A DNA stretch of 64,000 bases. Source: Microbacterium sp. AG238 (GTDB lineage: Bacteria > Actinomycetota > Actinomycetes > Actinomycetales > Microbacteriaceae). Below are positions 17,620 through 26,211 of the stretch, one piece after another; position 1 is the first letter of the stretch; each line of letters begins with the position of its first letter. The DNA lies in assembly GCF_003610405.1 (NCBI RefSeq), contig NZ_RAQC01000003.1:62001-126000 (forward strand), given 5' to 3'. The notes beneath the pieces were generated by a model. The model did not search any database, had not been told where the DNA came from, and was given only the letters and a program-made list of their open reading frames with translations. A program made the translations under genes and the position numbers.

Positions 17620-18524
17620 GTGTCGCGCGTGAGCGCCGTGATCGAGGGGCGCACGAGTCTCATCGCGATCGAGTCGTCGAAGCTCGCGACCGAGACGTCG
17701 CCGGGGATCGAGACGCCGAGCTCCTGGGCGACCCGCAGACCCGCGAGCGCCAAGACGTCGTTGTCGTAGACGATCGCGGTCGGTCGGTCACCGCCGGCGA
17801 GCAGCGAGTGGGTGGCCTCAGCCGACTGCTCGGCGGAGTAGTCCGTCGCCACGGAGAGCGGCGCCGGGGCGCCGTAGCGCCGAGCGCACTCGCTCAGGGC
17901 GGAACGGCGCAGCTCGGTGTGCTCGAAGTCGAGCGGCCCCGTCACGTGCGCGACGCGACGGTGCCCGAGGTCGAAGAGCGTCTCGAAGAGCGCCGTGGCC
18001 ACGGCGTGGTCGTCGATCCAGACGCTCGGGATCGCCGCATCGATGCTCGGGTGGCTGCCGATCTGCACCGCCGGCAGGTCGAGTTCGGCCAGGAGCGCGA
18101 TGCGCGCGTCGTCGCGGCGCGGGTCGACGACGATCACCCCGTCGACGCGCTGCGTCGCCTGCCACGTGCTGTAGGCGGCGAGCTCCTCCTCGAGTGACGA
18201 GACGACGAGGGTCTGCAGGCCGGTGTGGGTCTCCGACAGTCCCGCCTGGATGCCGGCCATGAGTTCGGGGAAGAACGCTTCGGTGCCGAGGGTCCGCGCG
18301 GGGCGGTTGATGACGAGCCCGATGACGTCGACGCGCGAGCGCCCGAGCGCGAGCGCCGCGGAGTTGGGTCGGTACCGAAGCTCGGCGGCGACGGCGAGCA
18401 CGCGTTCGCGCAGCTCGACGCTCACCCCGGGACGGTCGTTGAGCGCGAACGACACGGCCGCTTTCGAGACACCGAGCCGCCGGGCGATGTCGGCGATGGT
18501 CGCCCGTTTGCGCGGTGTGTTCAT
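17484..18524 (-). CDS. LacI-family transcriptional repressor of the N-glycan locus
   Basis: A 346-residue LacI/GalR regulator. The helix-turn-helix and hinge helix are at residues 8-65 (ATIADIARRLGVSKAAVSFAL, then YRPNSAALALGRS). The periplasmic-binding-protein-like effector domain (about 66-330) has DGVIVVDPR and the VYDNDVLALAGL segment. The ATG at 18524 has a GAGGAGG. It is convergent with GH92 (136-bp antisense overlap) and divergent from the transporter operon. Two operator-like sites lie in the shared 107-bp gap, so self-repression plus control of the transporter and the endo H-GH92 pair is likely. The inducer may be a mannose-containing oligosaccharide; that is inference. Confidence 0.9.
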   Translation of the reverse strand: MNTPRKRATIADIARRLGVSKAAVSFALNDRPGVSVELRERVLAVAAELRYRPNSAALALGRSRVDVIGLVINRPARTLGTEAFFPELMAGIQAGLSETHTGLQTLVVSSLEEELAAYSTWQATQRVDGVIVVDPRRDDARIALLAELDLPAVQIGSHPSIDAAIPSVWIDDHAVATALFETLFDLGHRRVAHVTGPLDFEHTELRRSALSECARRYGAPAPLSVATDYSAEQSAEATHSLLAGGDRPTAIVYDNDVLALAGLRVAQELGVSIPGDVSVASFDDSIAMRLVRPSITALTRDTYALGELAARTLMDVIGSDGPVASVAAAPPALSARESTGPAKTSS

Positions 18525-18540
18525 CGGTTCCTCCTCGCGA

Positions 18541-18556
18541 GCTGAACCGGATAAGT
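18541..18556. promoter_or_regulatory. Secondary LacI-type operator, reverse orientation
   Basis: The reverse complement of 18541-18556 matches the 16-bp consensus ACTWAYTCGGTTWAGT at 13 of 16 positions. It ends eight bases before the better site at 18565-18580 and lies 17 bp upstream of the lacI start, where it could mediate autorepression or cooperative binding. Confidence 0.5.
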
Positions 18557-18561
18557 GATCC

Positions 18562-18595
18562 TTGACTTACTCGGTTTAGTTGCTCAGGCTATACC
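18562..18595 (+). promoter_or_regulatory. Promoter and main LacI-type operator of the sugar ABC transporter operon
   Basis: TTGACT (18562-18567) and CAGGCT (18585-18590) are 17 bp apart and form a plausible sigma-70-type promoter. The 16-bp element ACTTACTCGGTTTAGT (18565-18580) fills the spacer and shares 13 of 16 bases with the endo H operator at 13355-13370, including the central TCGGTT. A repressor there would block RNA polymerase. Confidence 0.72.
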
Positions 18596-18631
18596 CCGTC
18601 GCACCGTTTGCATACGAAGGAGTTGCACACC

Positions 18632-19903
18632 ATGAGGAACTCGCGAACCCCCGCTTTGGCTGGGCTCGGACTGCTCGCCGCCACCGCGCTTCTGGCCGGG
18701 TGCTCGAGCGGGCCCGGAGCCGGCTCCGACCCCGACGGCGAGGTCGCGGGATCGATCCGGTTCCAGACCTGGTCGCTCACGCCCACCTATGCCGAGTACC
18801 TCGACGGCGTCATCGACGCCTTCGAGGAGAAGTACCCCGATGTCACCGTCGAACTTCTCGACCAGCCCGGCGACGGGTACTCCGAGAAGGTGCTGTCGCA
18901 GGCGTCGACGAACACGCTTCCCGACGTCGTGAACCTCCCGCCTGACTTCGCCCTTCCTCTCGCCCGGCAGAACCTGCTCTACGACGTCAGCAAGGCCACC
19001 GACCTCGAGTCGACCTACTTCGCGGGCTCGGTCGACGCCTACCGCTTCGACGGCGTCGAAGGCGTGTACGGCTATCCCTGGTACCTCGGCACCGACGTCA
19101 ACTACTGGAACTCCACCCAGCTCGACGCGTGCGGCCTCGACTCGGCGAACCCGCCGAAGACGACCGACGAGCTCTTCGCGCAGGCGGCGACGATGGCGGA
19201 TGCCTGCCCCGACAATTTCCTGATCAGCCGGGTGCCCGGCATCGGCGACTTCACGCTCGAGGGCATCGACATCCTCAACGACGACGGCACCGAGTTCGTG
19301 TTCAACACCCCCGAGGCGGCCGCGCTCGTCGATCGCTACGCGGAGGCCTACGCGAACGGCGAGATGCCGCCGACCGTGCTGAACGCCGACTACCTCGGGA
19401 ACGCGCAGCTGTTCACGCAGGGCAAGGTCGCGTGGACGACCGGCGGCGCGACCGCCATCGATTCGTTCGAGGAGAACAACCCGAGTCTGAAGGGCAACGT
19501 CGCCATCACCCCCGCCCTGAACATCTCGCCGCTGTACGTGCAGGGCGTGAGCGTGGCTGCGAGCAGCGAGAACCTGGCCACAGCGCTCGCCTTCGCCGAA
19601 TTCGTCACCAACGCCGAGAACCAGAACGCCTTCGCCCACATCGCGAACGTCTTCCCCTCGACCCAGGGATCCGACTCCGACCCGTACTTCACCGAGGACG
19701 ACGGAACGCCGTCGGCGAAGGCGCGCATCACCGGCTTCGAGTCGCTGAAGACCGCCGAGGTGCTCACCCCCTACTCGGTCAACGGGGCGATGAACGACTA
19801 CCTGAACCAGCAGATCGCCCTGGCCATCCGCGGTGACATCTCGGGCCAGGAAGCGCTCGACAAGTCGGTCGAGAAGCTCAACGACCTGCTGGCACGGCAG
19901 TAA
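18632..19903 (+). CDS. Carbohydrate ABC transporter substrate-binding lipoprotein
   Basis: A 423-residue cluster B/CUT1-type extracellular solute-binding protein. A lipoprotein signal ends in LAGC with Cys24 as the lipidated residue. The mature part has the usual two-lobe pattern: FQTWSLTPTYAEYLDGVIDAFEEKYPDV, then PDVVNLPPDFALPLA, and a C-terminal FAEFVTNAENQNAF. The ATG at 18632 has a GAAGGAG nine bases upstream; a TTG at 18608 is ignored. It is the first gene of an operon with the two permeases. Context suggests it captures mannose-rich glycans released by the Endo H homologue; binding specificity is not visible in the sequence. Confidence 0.9.
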   Translation: MRNSRTPALAGLGLLAATALLAGCSSGPGAGSDPDGEVAGSIRFQTWSLTPTYAEYLDGVIDAFEEKYPDVTVELLDQPGDGYSEKVLSQASTNTLPDVVNLPPDFALPLARQNLLYDVSKATDLESTYFAGSVDAYRFDGVEGVYGYPWYLGTDVNYWNSTQLDACGLDSANPPKTTDELFAQAATMADACPDNFLISRVPGIGDFTLEGIDILNDDGTEFVFNTPEAAALVDRYAEAYANGEMPPTVLNADYLGNAQLFTQGKVAWTTGGATAIDSFEENNPSLKGNVAITPALNISPLYVQGVSVAASSENLATALAFAEFVTNAENQNAFAHIANVFPSTQGSDSDPYFTEDDGTPSAKARITGFESLKTAEVLTPYSVNGAMNDYLNQQIALAIRGDISGQEALDKSVEKLNDLLARQ

Positions 19904-19911
19904 GGCCGGCC

Positions 19912-20889
19912 ATGACCCTCACCAACCTCCCCGCGGCCGGGCTCGCCCCGGTCGCGGGGGCGCCCGCCGCCACCGCGGCACGACGGCGCCGTCCCGTCGG
20001 GCACGGCCCCGCGAACGCGACCCGTTCGTGGACGCCGTGGCTCTTCCTCGCCCCGGCCCTGCTGTGGCTGGCGGTGTTCTCGATCTGGCCTTCGCTCAAC
20101 ACCATCCGTATGGCGTTCACGAACGCCAAGCCGCTCGGGGGCAACGAGCAATACGTCGGCTTCCGGAACTTCGAGCTGATCCTCCGCGACGACCAGGTCA
20201 TGGGCGCGCTGCTGAACAGCGTCGTGTTCATGCTCGTGTGCCTGCCGCTGCTGACGATCCTCCCGCTGCTCATCGCACTCCTGGTCGAGAAGAAGCTCCC
20301 CGGCATCGCCTTCTTCCGCACGGCGTTCTACACGCCCGTCATCGCCTCCGCCGTCGTCGTGGCCCTCATCTGGACCTTCATGCTCGACGACCGGGGGCTG
20401 GTGAACGGCCTCGCGCAGGCGATGTCGATCATCCAGCAGCCGCTGCCCTTCCTCACCGACCGCTGGCTCATCATCCTCAGCGCCGTGAGCCTGACGGTGT
20501 GGAAGGGTCTCGGCTTCTACATGATCATCTACCTCGCCGCCCTCGGAAACGTCAGCCGCGACCTGCACGAGGCCGCCGCGATGGACGGCGCCGGCGCGGT
20601 GCGACGCTTCTTCTCCGTCACCCTGCCCGCCGTCCGCGGAGCGATGTTCCTCATCGCCGTGCTGGTGTGCATCGCCGCTCTCCGCGTCTTCAGCGAGGTG
20701 TTCATCATGACCGGGGGCACGGGCGGCGCCGGCGGTGAGGCGATGACGATGGTCATGCTCATCCAGCAGTACTCCCGCGGGTTCTCGGGCGACCTCGGCT
20801 ACGCCAGCGCGCTGAGCATCCTCATGTTCTTCGTCACGCTCGTACCGATGCTCGTCCTCGCCAGGATCAACAGCCGGAGCAGCGAATGA
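19912..20889 (+). CDS. Carbohydrate ABC transporter permease (MalF-type)
   Basis: A 325-residue inner-membrane permease. After a charged N-terminus of about 40 residues there are six predicted transmembrane helices, starting LFLAPALLWLAVFSIWPSL. The CUT1 permease EAA loop is visible as LHEAAAMDGAGAVRRFFSVTLP (about 218-239). It starts nine bases after the binding-protein stop and overlaps the next permease by ATGA (20886-20889), so it is translationally coupled. No ATPase gene is in the cluster, so it presumably uses a shared MsmK-like ATPase encoded elsewhere, as is common for CUT1 systems in Gram-positive bacteria. Confidence 0.9.
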   Translation: MTLTNLPAAGLAPVAGAPAATAARRRRPVGHGPANATRSWTPWLFLAPALLWLAVFSIWPSLNTIRMAFTNAKPLGGNEQYVGFRNFELILRDDQVMGALLNSVVFMLVCLPLLTILPLLIALLVEKKLPGIAFFRTAFYTPVIASAVVVALIWTFMLDDRGLVNGLAQAMSIIQQPLPFLTDRWLIILSAVSLTVWKGLGFYMIIYLAALGNVSRDLHEAAAMDGAGAVRRFFSVTLPAVRGAMFLIAVLVCIAALRVFSEVFIMTGGTGGAGGEAMTMVMLIQQYSRGFSGDLGYASALSILMFFVTLVPMLVLARINSRSSE

Positions 20890-21773
20890 GCGCCGCCGCC
20901 ACCCGCGAGCGGGTCGAACCCCGCCGACGTCGCCGCGGCGGGTTCGGCTCGATGCGGCCGGGCGAGATCGTCGCCCGGTACGGGCTGCTCGTCCTCGTGC
21001 TCTTCATCAGCATCGGCCCGTTCTTGTGGCAGCTCTCGACATCGCTGAAGAGCACGAGCGAAGACATCTACACCCGCATCCCGCAGCTATGGCCGAGCCA
21101 GCCCACGCTCGACAACTACACCCGCGTCATGGATGCGATCCCGGTGTGGCAGTTCATCGGGAACTCGTTGTTCGTCGCGGTCTTCGCCGTGGGCGGCAAC
21201 GTCGTGTTCTCGACCCTCGCCGGCTTCGCTCTGTCGCGCCTGCGGTTCCGGGGACGCAAGATCGTCATCGGCCTGTTCCTCGCGACGCTGATCCTGCCGG
21301 GCGAGGCGACGATCATCGCCAACTTCGTCACGATCCGCAACCTCGGCCTCGCCGACACCCTGCTCGGTGTCGCGCTGCCCGGCATGGTCGCCACCCTCAA
21401 CGTGCTGCTGATGTACAACGCGTTCCGGGTGCTGCCCGAAGAGATCGACCAGGCGGCGATCATCGACGGCGCCAACGCCCTGCAGCGGTTCTGGAGCGTG
21501 TCGCTCCCGTCGGTGAAGGGAACGGTCGCCGTCATCGCGATCTTCAGCTTCATCGGCGCCTGGGACGACTTCCTGTGGCCGCTCATCGTGCTGACGAGCC
21601 CCGACCAGTTCACCCTCACGATCGGCCTGCAATACCTGTCGGGCACGTTCTCCAACGATCAGCGCATGATCGCCGCGGGCTCGATGATCGCCTTCATCCC
21701 GATCGCGATCGTCTTCGCGGTGCTGCAGCGTCACTTCTTCAAGGGTGTCGAGGAGGGCGGGGTCAAGGGCTGA
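20886..21773 (+). CDS. Carbohydrate ABC transporter permease (MalG-type)
   Basis: A 295-residue second permease of the same importer. It has an Arg-rich N-terminus, six predicted helices and a canonical EAA loop: EEIDQAAIIDGANALQRFWS, then VSLPSVKG. The C-terminal GLQYLSGTFSNDQRMIAAGSM and IFAVLQRHFFKG-like end are typical of MalG/LacG proteins. Its ATG overlaps the previous stop. A 66-bp C-rich gap with no obvious terminator leads to the GH5_18 gene, so the operon probably continues. Confidence 0.9.
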   Translation: MSAAATRERVEPRRRRRGGFGSMRPGEIVARYGLLVLVLFISIGPFLWQLSTSLKSTSEDIYTRIPQLWPSQPTLDNYTRVMDAIPVWQFIGNSLFVAVFAVGGNVVFSTLAGFALSRLRFRGRKIVIGLFLATLILPGEATIIANFVTIRNLGLADTLLGVALPGMVATLNVLLMYNAFRVLPEEIDQAAIIDGANALQRFWSVSLPSVKGTVAVIAIFSFIGAWDDFLWPLIVLTSPDQFTLTIGLQYLSGTFSNDQRMIAAGSMIAFIPIAIVFAVLQRHFFKGVEEGGVKG

Positions 21774-21839
21774 GCCCCACCCCGGCTTCCTCGCGTCGCC
21801 CCCTTCTCCGCCCCGTCGTCCCCGACCCCGGAAGGCCCC

Positions 21840-23138
21840 ATGACCTCCCCGATCGACCCCGTGATGAGATTCGGCGTGAACTACACGCCCCGCGCCGGCT
21901 GGTTCCATGCGTGGCTCGACCTCGACCTCGACGAGGTGCGCCGCGACTTCGAGGCGATCGCCGGGCTCGAGGCCGACCATGTGCGCCTCTTCCCGCTGTG
22001 GCACCTCGTGCAGCCGAACCGCGGACTGCTCCGGCCCGCGGCCCTCGCCGACATCGGCGCGGTGGTGGATGCTGCGGCCGAGTTCGACCTCGATGTCAAC
22101 GTCGACGCGCTGCAGGGGCACCTGTCGAGCTTCGACTTCCTGCCCGCGTGGGTCACGACGTGGCACGAGCGCAACATCTTCACCGACCCCGTGGCCCTCG
22201 CGGGCGAGGAGGCGTACCTGCGCGCCCTCGGAGAGGTGCTGCGGCCGCGCCCCAACGTCTTGGGGCTGACCCTCGGCAACGAGGTCAACCAGTTCGCCGC
22301 GAGGCCGCACCCGCACCCGCATCCGATCGACGAAGCGCAGGCCGAGGAGTGGCTCGTGCGTCTCCTCGGCGTCGCACGCGAGAGCGCACCCGGCCTCATC
22401 ACGCACGCCGCCTACGACGCGACCTGGTACGACGAGCGTCAACCCTTCCTGCCGTCTCACGCCGCCGAGCACGGCGACCAGACCGTCGTGCACTCCTGGG
22501 TCTTCAACGGCGCGGCCCAGCGACACGGCGGCCTCGGCGCCGGATCGGTGCGGCACGCCGAGTACCTCGTGCAGCTCGCGGCCGCCTGGCACGCTCTCGC
22601 CGATCGCCCGGTCTGGCTCCAGGAGGTCGGCGTCCCCGTCACCGTCGTCGATCGCGGCGACGCGGCCGACTTCCTCGAACAGACGGTGCGTCGCGCCGCC
22701 GACGTCCCCGTGCTCTCCGCCGTCACGTGGTGGTGCTCCCACGACGTCGCCCGCTCCCTGCTCGACTTCCCGCCGGTCGAGTACGACCTCGGACTGATCG
22801 ACGAGGACGGCGTCGTCAAACCGACCGGTCGCCGGTTCGCCGAGCTGGCGCGCGAACTGCGCGGCGCACCCCGCCCCGCGGCATCCCCCGTCGGCCTGGT
22901 ACTCGACGACTCCCGCCCCTACCGCGCCGACTGTGCACCGGGCGGCGCATTCTTCGAAGCCTGGGTACGCGCCGCCGAACGCGATGGCCGCGGCCCGCAG
23001 GTCGTCCTCGCATCGCGGCAGGCAGATACTGCGCTGCTCGCCGCACGAGGGATCGAGAGGATGGAGCGAGTGGATGCCGCCGACCTCGGCGCACCCGCCC
23101 CCGTCCTCGGCGGTGGCGCCGCCGCCACCCTGCCCTGA
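21840..23138 (+). CDS. GH5_18-type beta-mannosidase (predicted to act on the N-glycan core)
   Basis: A 432-residue (beta/alpha)8-barrel glycosidase without a signal peptide. The N-terminus (RFGVNYTPRAGWFHAWLDL) and VDALQGHLSSFDFLPAW strongly recall the subfamily GH5_18 beta-mannosidase of Bifidobacterium, which hydrolyses Man-beta-1,4-GlcNAc. The acid/base Glu is E148 in LGNEVNQF and the nucleophile is E262 in LQEVGVP. It lies between the permeases and GH38 on the same strand. In this context it would take the final disaccharide left after alpha-mannose removal. The subfamily call is from pattern memory; alternatives are another GH5 activity on short mannans or beta-mannosides. Confidence 0.82.
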   Translation: MTSPIDPVMRFGVNYTPRAGWFHAWLDLDLDEVRRDFEAIAGLEADHVRLFPLWHLVQPNRGLLRPAALADIGAVVDAAAEFDLDVNVDALQGHLSSFDFLPAWVTTWHERNIFTDPVALAGEEAYLRALGEVLRPRPNVLGLTLGNEVNQFAARPHPHPHPIDEAQAEEWLVRLLGVARESAPGLITHAAYDATWYDERQPFLPSHAAEHGDQTVVHSWVFNGAAQRHGGLGAGSVRHAEYLVQLAAAWHALADRPVWLQEVGVPVTVVDRGDAADFLEQTVRRAADVPVLSAVTWWCSHDVARSLLDFPPVEYDLGLIDEDGVVKPTGRRFAELARELRGAPRPAASPVGLVLDDSRPYRADCAPGGAFFEAWVRAAERDGRGPQVVLASRQADTALLAARGIERMERVDAADLGAPAPVLGGGAAATLP

Positions 23139-23187
23139 CCCGCCCCGCCCGACCGCCCTGACGACGACCGAACGGATCCACCCACCC

Positions 23188-26100
23188 ATGCACGACGACA
23201 TCCCTCTCACCACCGGCCGCGCCGCACGCGTGCTCACCGAGCGCATCCGCCCCGCCATCCATTCCGCGCGCATCCCGCTCGAGATCTCGGCGAACCGGTT
23301 GCCGGGCGAGCCCATCGCGCCTGCCGCCGGTCTGGCGCTGGAGTTCGAGCCGTTCGAGGCGGGATCTCCGTGGGGACCGGCATGGTCGACGACCTGGTTC
23401 CGCGTGCGCGGGCGGGTGCCGGCGGCGTGGGCGGGTCGCCGGGTCGAGGCCGTCGTCGACCTCGGCTTCGACCCGAACATGCCCGGCTTCCAGTGCGAAG
23501 GGCTCGTCTACCTCCCCAGCGGCGAGCCGGTGAAGTCGCTCAACCCCCGCAACCAGTGGGTGCGCATCGCCGAGGAAGCCGCCGGCGATGAAGAGGTCGA
23601 GTTCTACATCGAGGCCGCCGCCAACCCCGTGCTGCTGGACTACCACCCCTTCCTCCCGACGCAGGAGGGCGACATCCAGACCTCCTCGCCCCGGCCCCTC
23701 TACACGGTCCGGCACATGGACCTCGCCGTGTTCGAGCCCGAGGTGCACGAGCTCGCGCTCGACCTCGAGGTGCTCGTCGAACTGCAGGCGGAGCTGCCCG
23801 AGACCGCGCCCCGGCGCATGCGCATCCTGCAGGCACTCGACGACGCGCTGGACCGTCTCGACCTGCAGCACATCGCCGAGACCGCCGCGGACGCGCGGGC
23901 CGCGCTCGCCGAGGTGCTGGCGTCGCCCGCCGAGGCCAGCGCGCACCGCATCTCGGCCATCGGCCACGCCCACATCGACTCGGCGTGGCTGTGGCCGGTG
24001 CGCGAGACCATCCGCAAGGTCGCGCGCACGAGCACCACGATGACCGAGCTGCTGGGGGAGAGCGCCGACTTCCGGTACGGCATGTCGAGTGCGCAGCAGT
24101 ACGCCTGGCTCAAGGAGCATCGTCCCGAGGTGTGGGCGAAGGTCAAGGATGCCGTCGCCGCGGGGCGCTTCCTGCCCCTGGGCGGCATGTGGGTCGAGTC
24201 CGACACCGTCATGCCCACCGGCGAGGCGATCGCCCGCCAGTTCCTCTACGGTCAGCGCTTCTTCGAGGAGGAGTTCGGCATCCGCTCGCGCGGCGTATGG
24301 CTGCCCGACTCGTTCGGATACTCGCCCGCGCTGCCCCAGCTCATGCGCCGCGCCGGCTTCGAGTGGTTCTTCACGCAGAAGATCTCGTGGAACCAGGTGA
24401 ACAAGTTCCCGCACCACACCTTCGCCTGGGAGGGGATCGACGGGTCGCGGATGTTCACCCACTTCCCGCCGATGGACACCTACAACTCGCAGCTGTCGGG
24501 CATGGAGGTGGCGAAGGCGTCGCGGCAGTTCCGCGAATCGCGTGTGGCATCCGGATCCATCGCGCCCGTCGGGTGGGGCGACGGCGGCGGCGGCACGACC
24601 CGCGAGATGACCGGCAAGGCCGAGCGCCTCGCCGACCTCGAAGGCAGCGCACGCGTGCAGTGGGAGCACCCCGACGCGTTCTTCGAACGCGCGATGGCCG
24701 AGCTGCCGAAGCCGCCGGTATGGGTGGGGGAGCTGTACCTCGAACTGCACCGCGCGACCCTCACGAGCCAGCACAAGACGAAACAGGGCAACCGGCGCAC
24801 CGAGCACCTGCTGATCGAGGCCGAGGCCTGGTGGGCCACCGCCGCCGTGCGCACCGGTGCCGACTACCCCTACGACGAGCTCGACGCGCTGTGGCAGCAG
24901 GTCCTGCTGCAGCAGTTCCACGACATCCTGCCCGGCACCTCGATCGCGTGGGTGCACCGCGAGGCCGTCGAGCAGTACGAGCGCGTCGCGGCGGCCGCCG
25001 AGGCGCTCATCGATCGTGCCCAGGAGCTGCTGGCCGGCCCCGGCGACGAGCGCGTCGTCTTCAACGCGTCGCCGCTGGCCCGCGACGGCGTCCCCGGGCT
25101 CGGCGCCGCCCCCGCCGCACCCCCGGCGGGAGCGGTCGACGTGCTCGAGCGCGACGGCGGATTCGTGCTGGGCAACGACCTCGTCCGGGTGACGATCTCG
25201 GCCGACGGCCTCATCACCTCGGCGATCGATCTCGCCACCGGGCGCGAGACCATACCGGCGGGCGAACCGGCGAACCTCCTCCAGTTGCACCAGGACTTCC
25301 CCAACATGTGGGACGCCTGGGACGTCGATCGCTTCTACCGGAACCGCGTCACCGACCTCACGGACCTCGACGCGCTCGCCGCCGACACGCGTGACGGGGC
25401 GGCCCACGTCACGATCACCCGGTCGTTCTCGGCGTCGACGCTCACGCAGGAGCTCGTCCTGCGGCCCGGCTCGCGCACCATCGAGATCTCGCAGCGAACC
25501 GACTGGCACGAGGTCGAGAAGTTCCTCAAGGTCGCATTCCCGCTCGCGATCCAGGCAGAGCACACCGCCGCTGAGACGCAGTTCGGCTACGCCCGGCGCG
25601 TGACCCACACCAACACCAGCTGGGAAGCCGCGAAGTTCGAGACCTCGATGCACCGCTTCGTCCACGTCGCCGAAGAGGGTTTCGGGGCGGCCCTCGTGAC
25701 CGACTCGACCTACGGGTACGACGTCACGCGCGACGCCGAACCCGACCGCGGCGTCACCACGACGGTCCGGCTCTCGCTGCTGCGCGCGCCGCGATTCCCC
25801 GATCCCGAGACCGATCAGGGTGAGCAGAACCACCGCTACGGTTTGGTGATCGGCGCCGACATCGAGACCGCGACGGCCGCGGGCATCGCACTGAACACCG
25901 CGATGCGCGAGCGCGCCGGAGCGCCCGTGGCGCCGCTGGTCACGGCGACACCCGGCATCCTGGTCTCGGGCGTCAAGCTCGCCGCCGATCGCTCGGGCGA
26001 CCTCGTCGTGCGCGTGTACGAGCCGGCCGGGCGGCGCGTGGCCGGCGACGTGCGCATCGACGGGGCGGTGATCGTCCGCGAGGCCTCGCTCATCGAGGAC

Positions 26101-26211
26101 GACCTCGGCGAGGTCGAGCATGACGCCGGCCGTGTGACGGTCGAGCTGCGGCCCTTCGAGGTGCGCACCTATCGGGTGACCGCGTCCGCCGGTGCGAGGA
26201 TCGAGGGATGA
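23188..26211 (+). CDS. GH38 alpha-mannosidase
   Basis: A 1007-residue zinc-dependent retaining alpha-mannosidase, of typical GH38 length. The N-terminal sandwich (about 1-245) is followed by the catalytic barrel with Zn-site H260-A-H262-I-D264, nucleophile D374 in LPDSFGYSPALP, and QFHDILPGTSI at about 577-587 (H578/D579). A middle helical domain and C-terminal beta-sandwich domains follow. There is no signal peptide, so it acts in the cytoplasm on imported glycan. The ATG at 23188 is 49 bp after the GH5_18 stop. Its TGA overlaps the ASCH gene as ATGA. Together with GH92 it would remove alpha-linked mannoses of different linkage. Confidence 0.93.
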   Translation: MHDDIPLTTGRAARVLTERIRPAIHSARIPLEISANRLPGEPIAPAAGLALEFEPFEAGSPWGPAWSTTWFRVRGRVPAAWAGRRVEAVVDLGFDPNMPGFQCEGLVYLPSGEPVKSLNPRNQWVRIAEEAAGDEEVEFYIEAAANPVLLDYHPFLPTQEGDIQTSSPRPLYTVRHMDLAVFEPEVHELALDLEVLVELQAELPETAPRRMRILQALDDALDRLDLQHIAETAADARAALAEVLASPAEASAHRISAIGHAHIDSAWLWPVRETIRKVARTSTTMTELLGESADFRYGMSSAQQYAWLKEHRPEVWAKVKDAVAAGRFLPLGGMWVESDTVMPTGEAIARQFLYGQRFFEEEFGIRSRGVWLPDSFGYSPALPQLMRRAGFEWFFTQKISWNQVNKFPHHTFAWEGIDGSRMFTHFPPMDTYNSQLSGMEVAKASRQFRESRVASGSIAPVGWGDGGGGTTREMTGKAERLADLEGSARVQWEHPDAFFERAMAELPKPPVWVGELYLELHRATLTSQHKTKQGNRRTEHLLIEAEAWWATAAVRTGADYPYDELDALWQQVLLQQFHDILPGTSIAWVHREAVEQYERVAAAAEALIDRAQELLAGPGDERVVFNASPLARDGVPGLGAAPAAPPAGAVDVLERDGGFVLGNDLVRVTISADGLITSAIDLATGRETIPAGEPANLLQLHQDFPNMWDAWDVDRFYRNRVTDLTDLDALAADTRDGAAHVTITRSFSASTLTQELVLRPGSRTIEISQRTDWHEVEKFLKVAFPLAIQAEHTAAETQFGYARRVTHTNTSWEAAKFETSMHRFVHVAEEGFGAALVTDSTYGYDVTRDAEPDRGVTTTVRLSLLRAPRFPDPETDQGEQNHRYGLVIGADIETATAAGIALNTAMRERAGAPVAPLVTATPGILVSGVKLAADRSGDLVVRVYEPAGRRVAGDVRIDGAVIVREASLIEDDLGEVEHDAGRVTVELRPFEVRTYRVTASAGARIEG

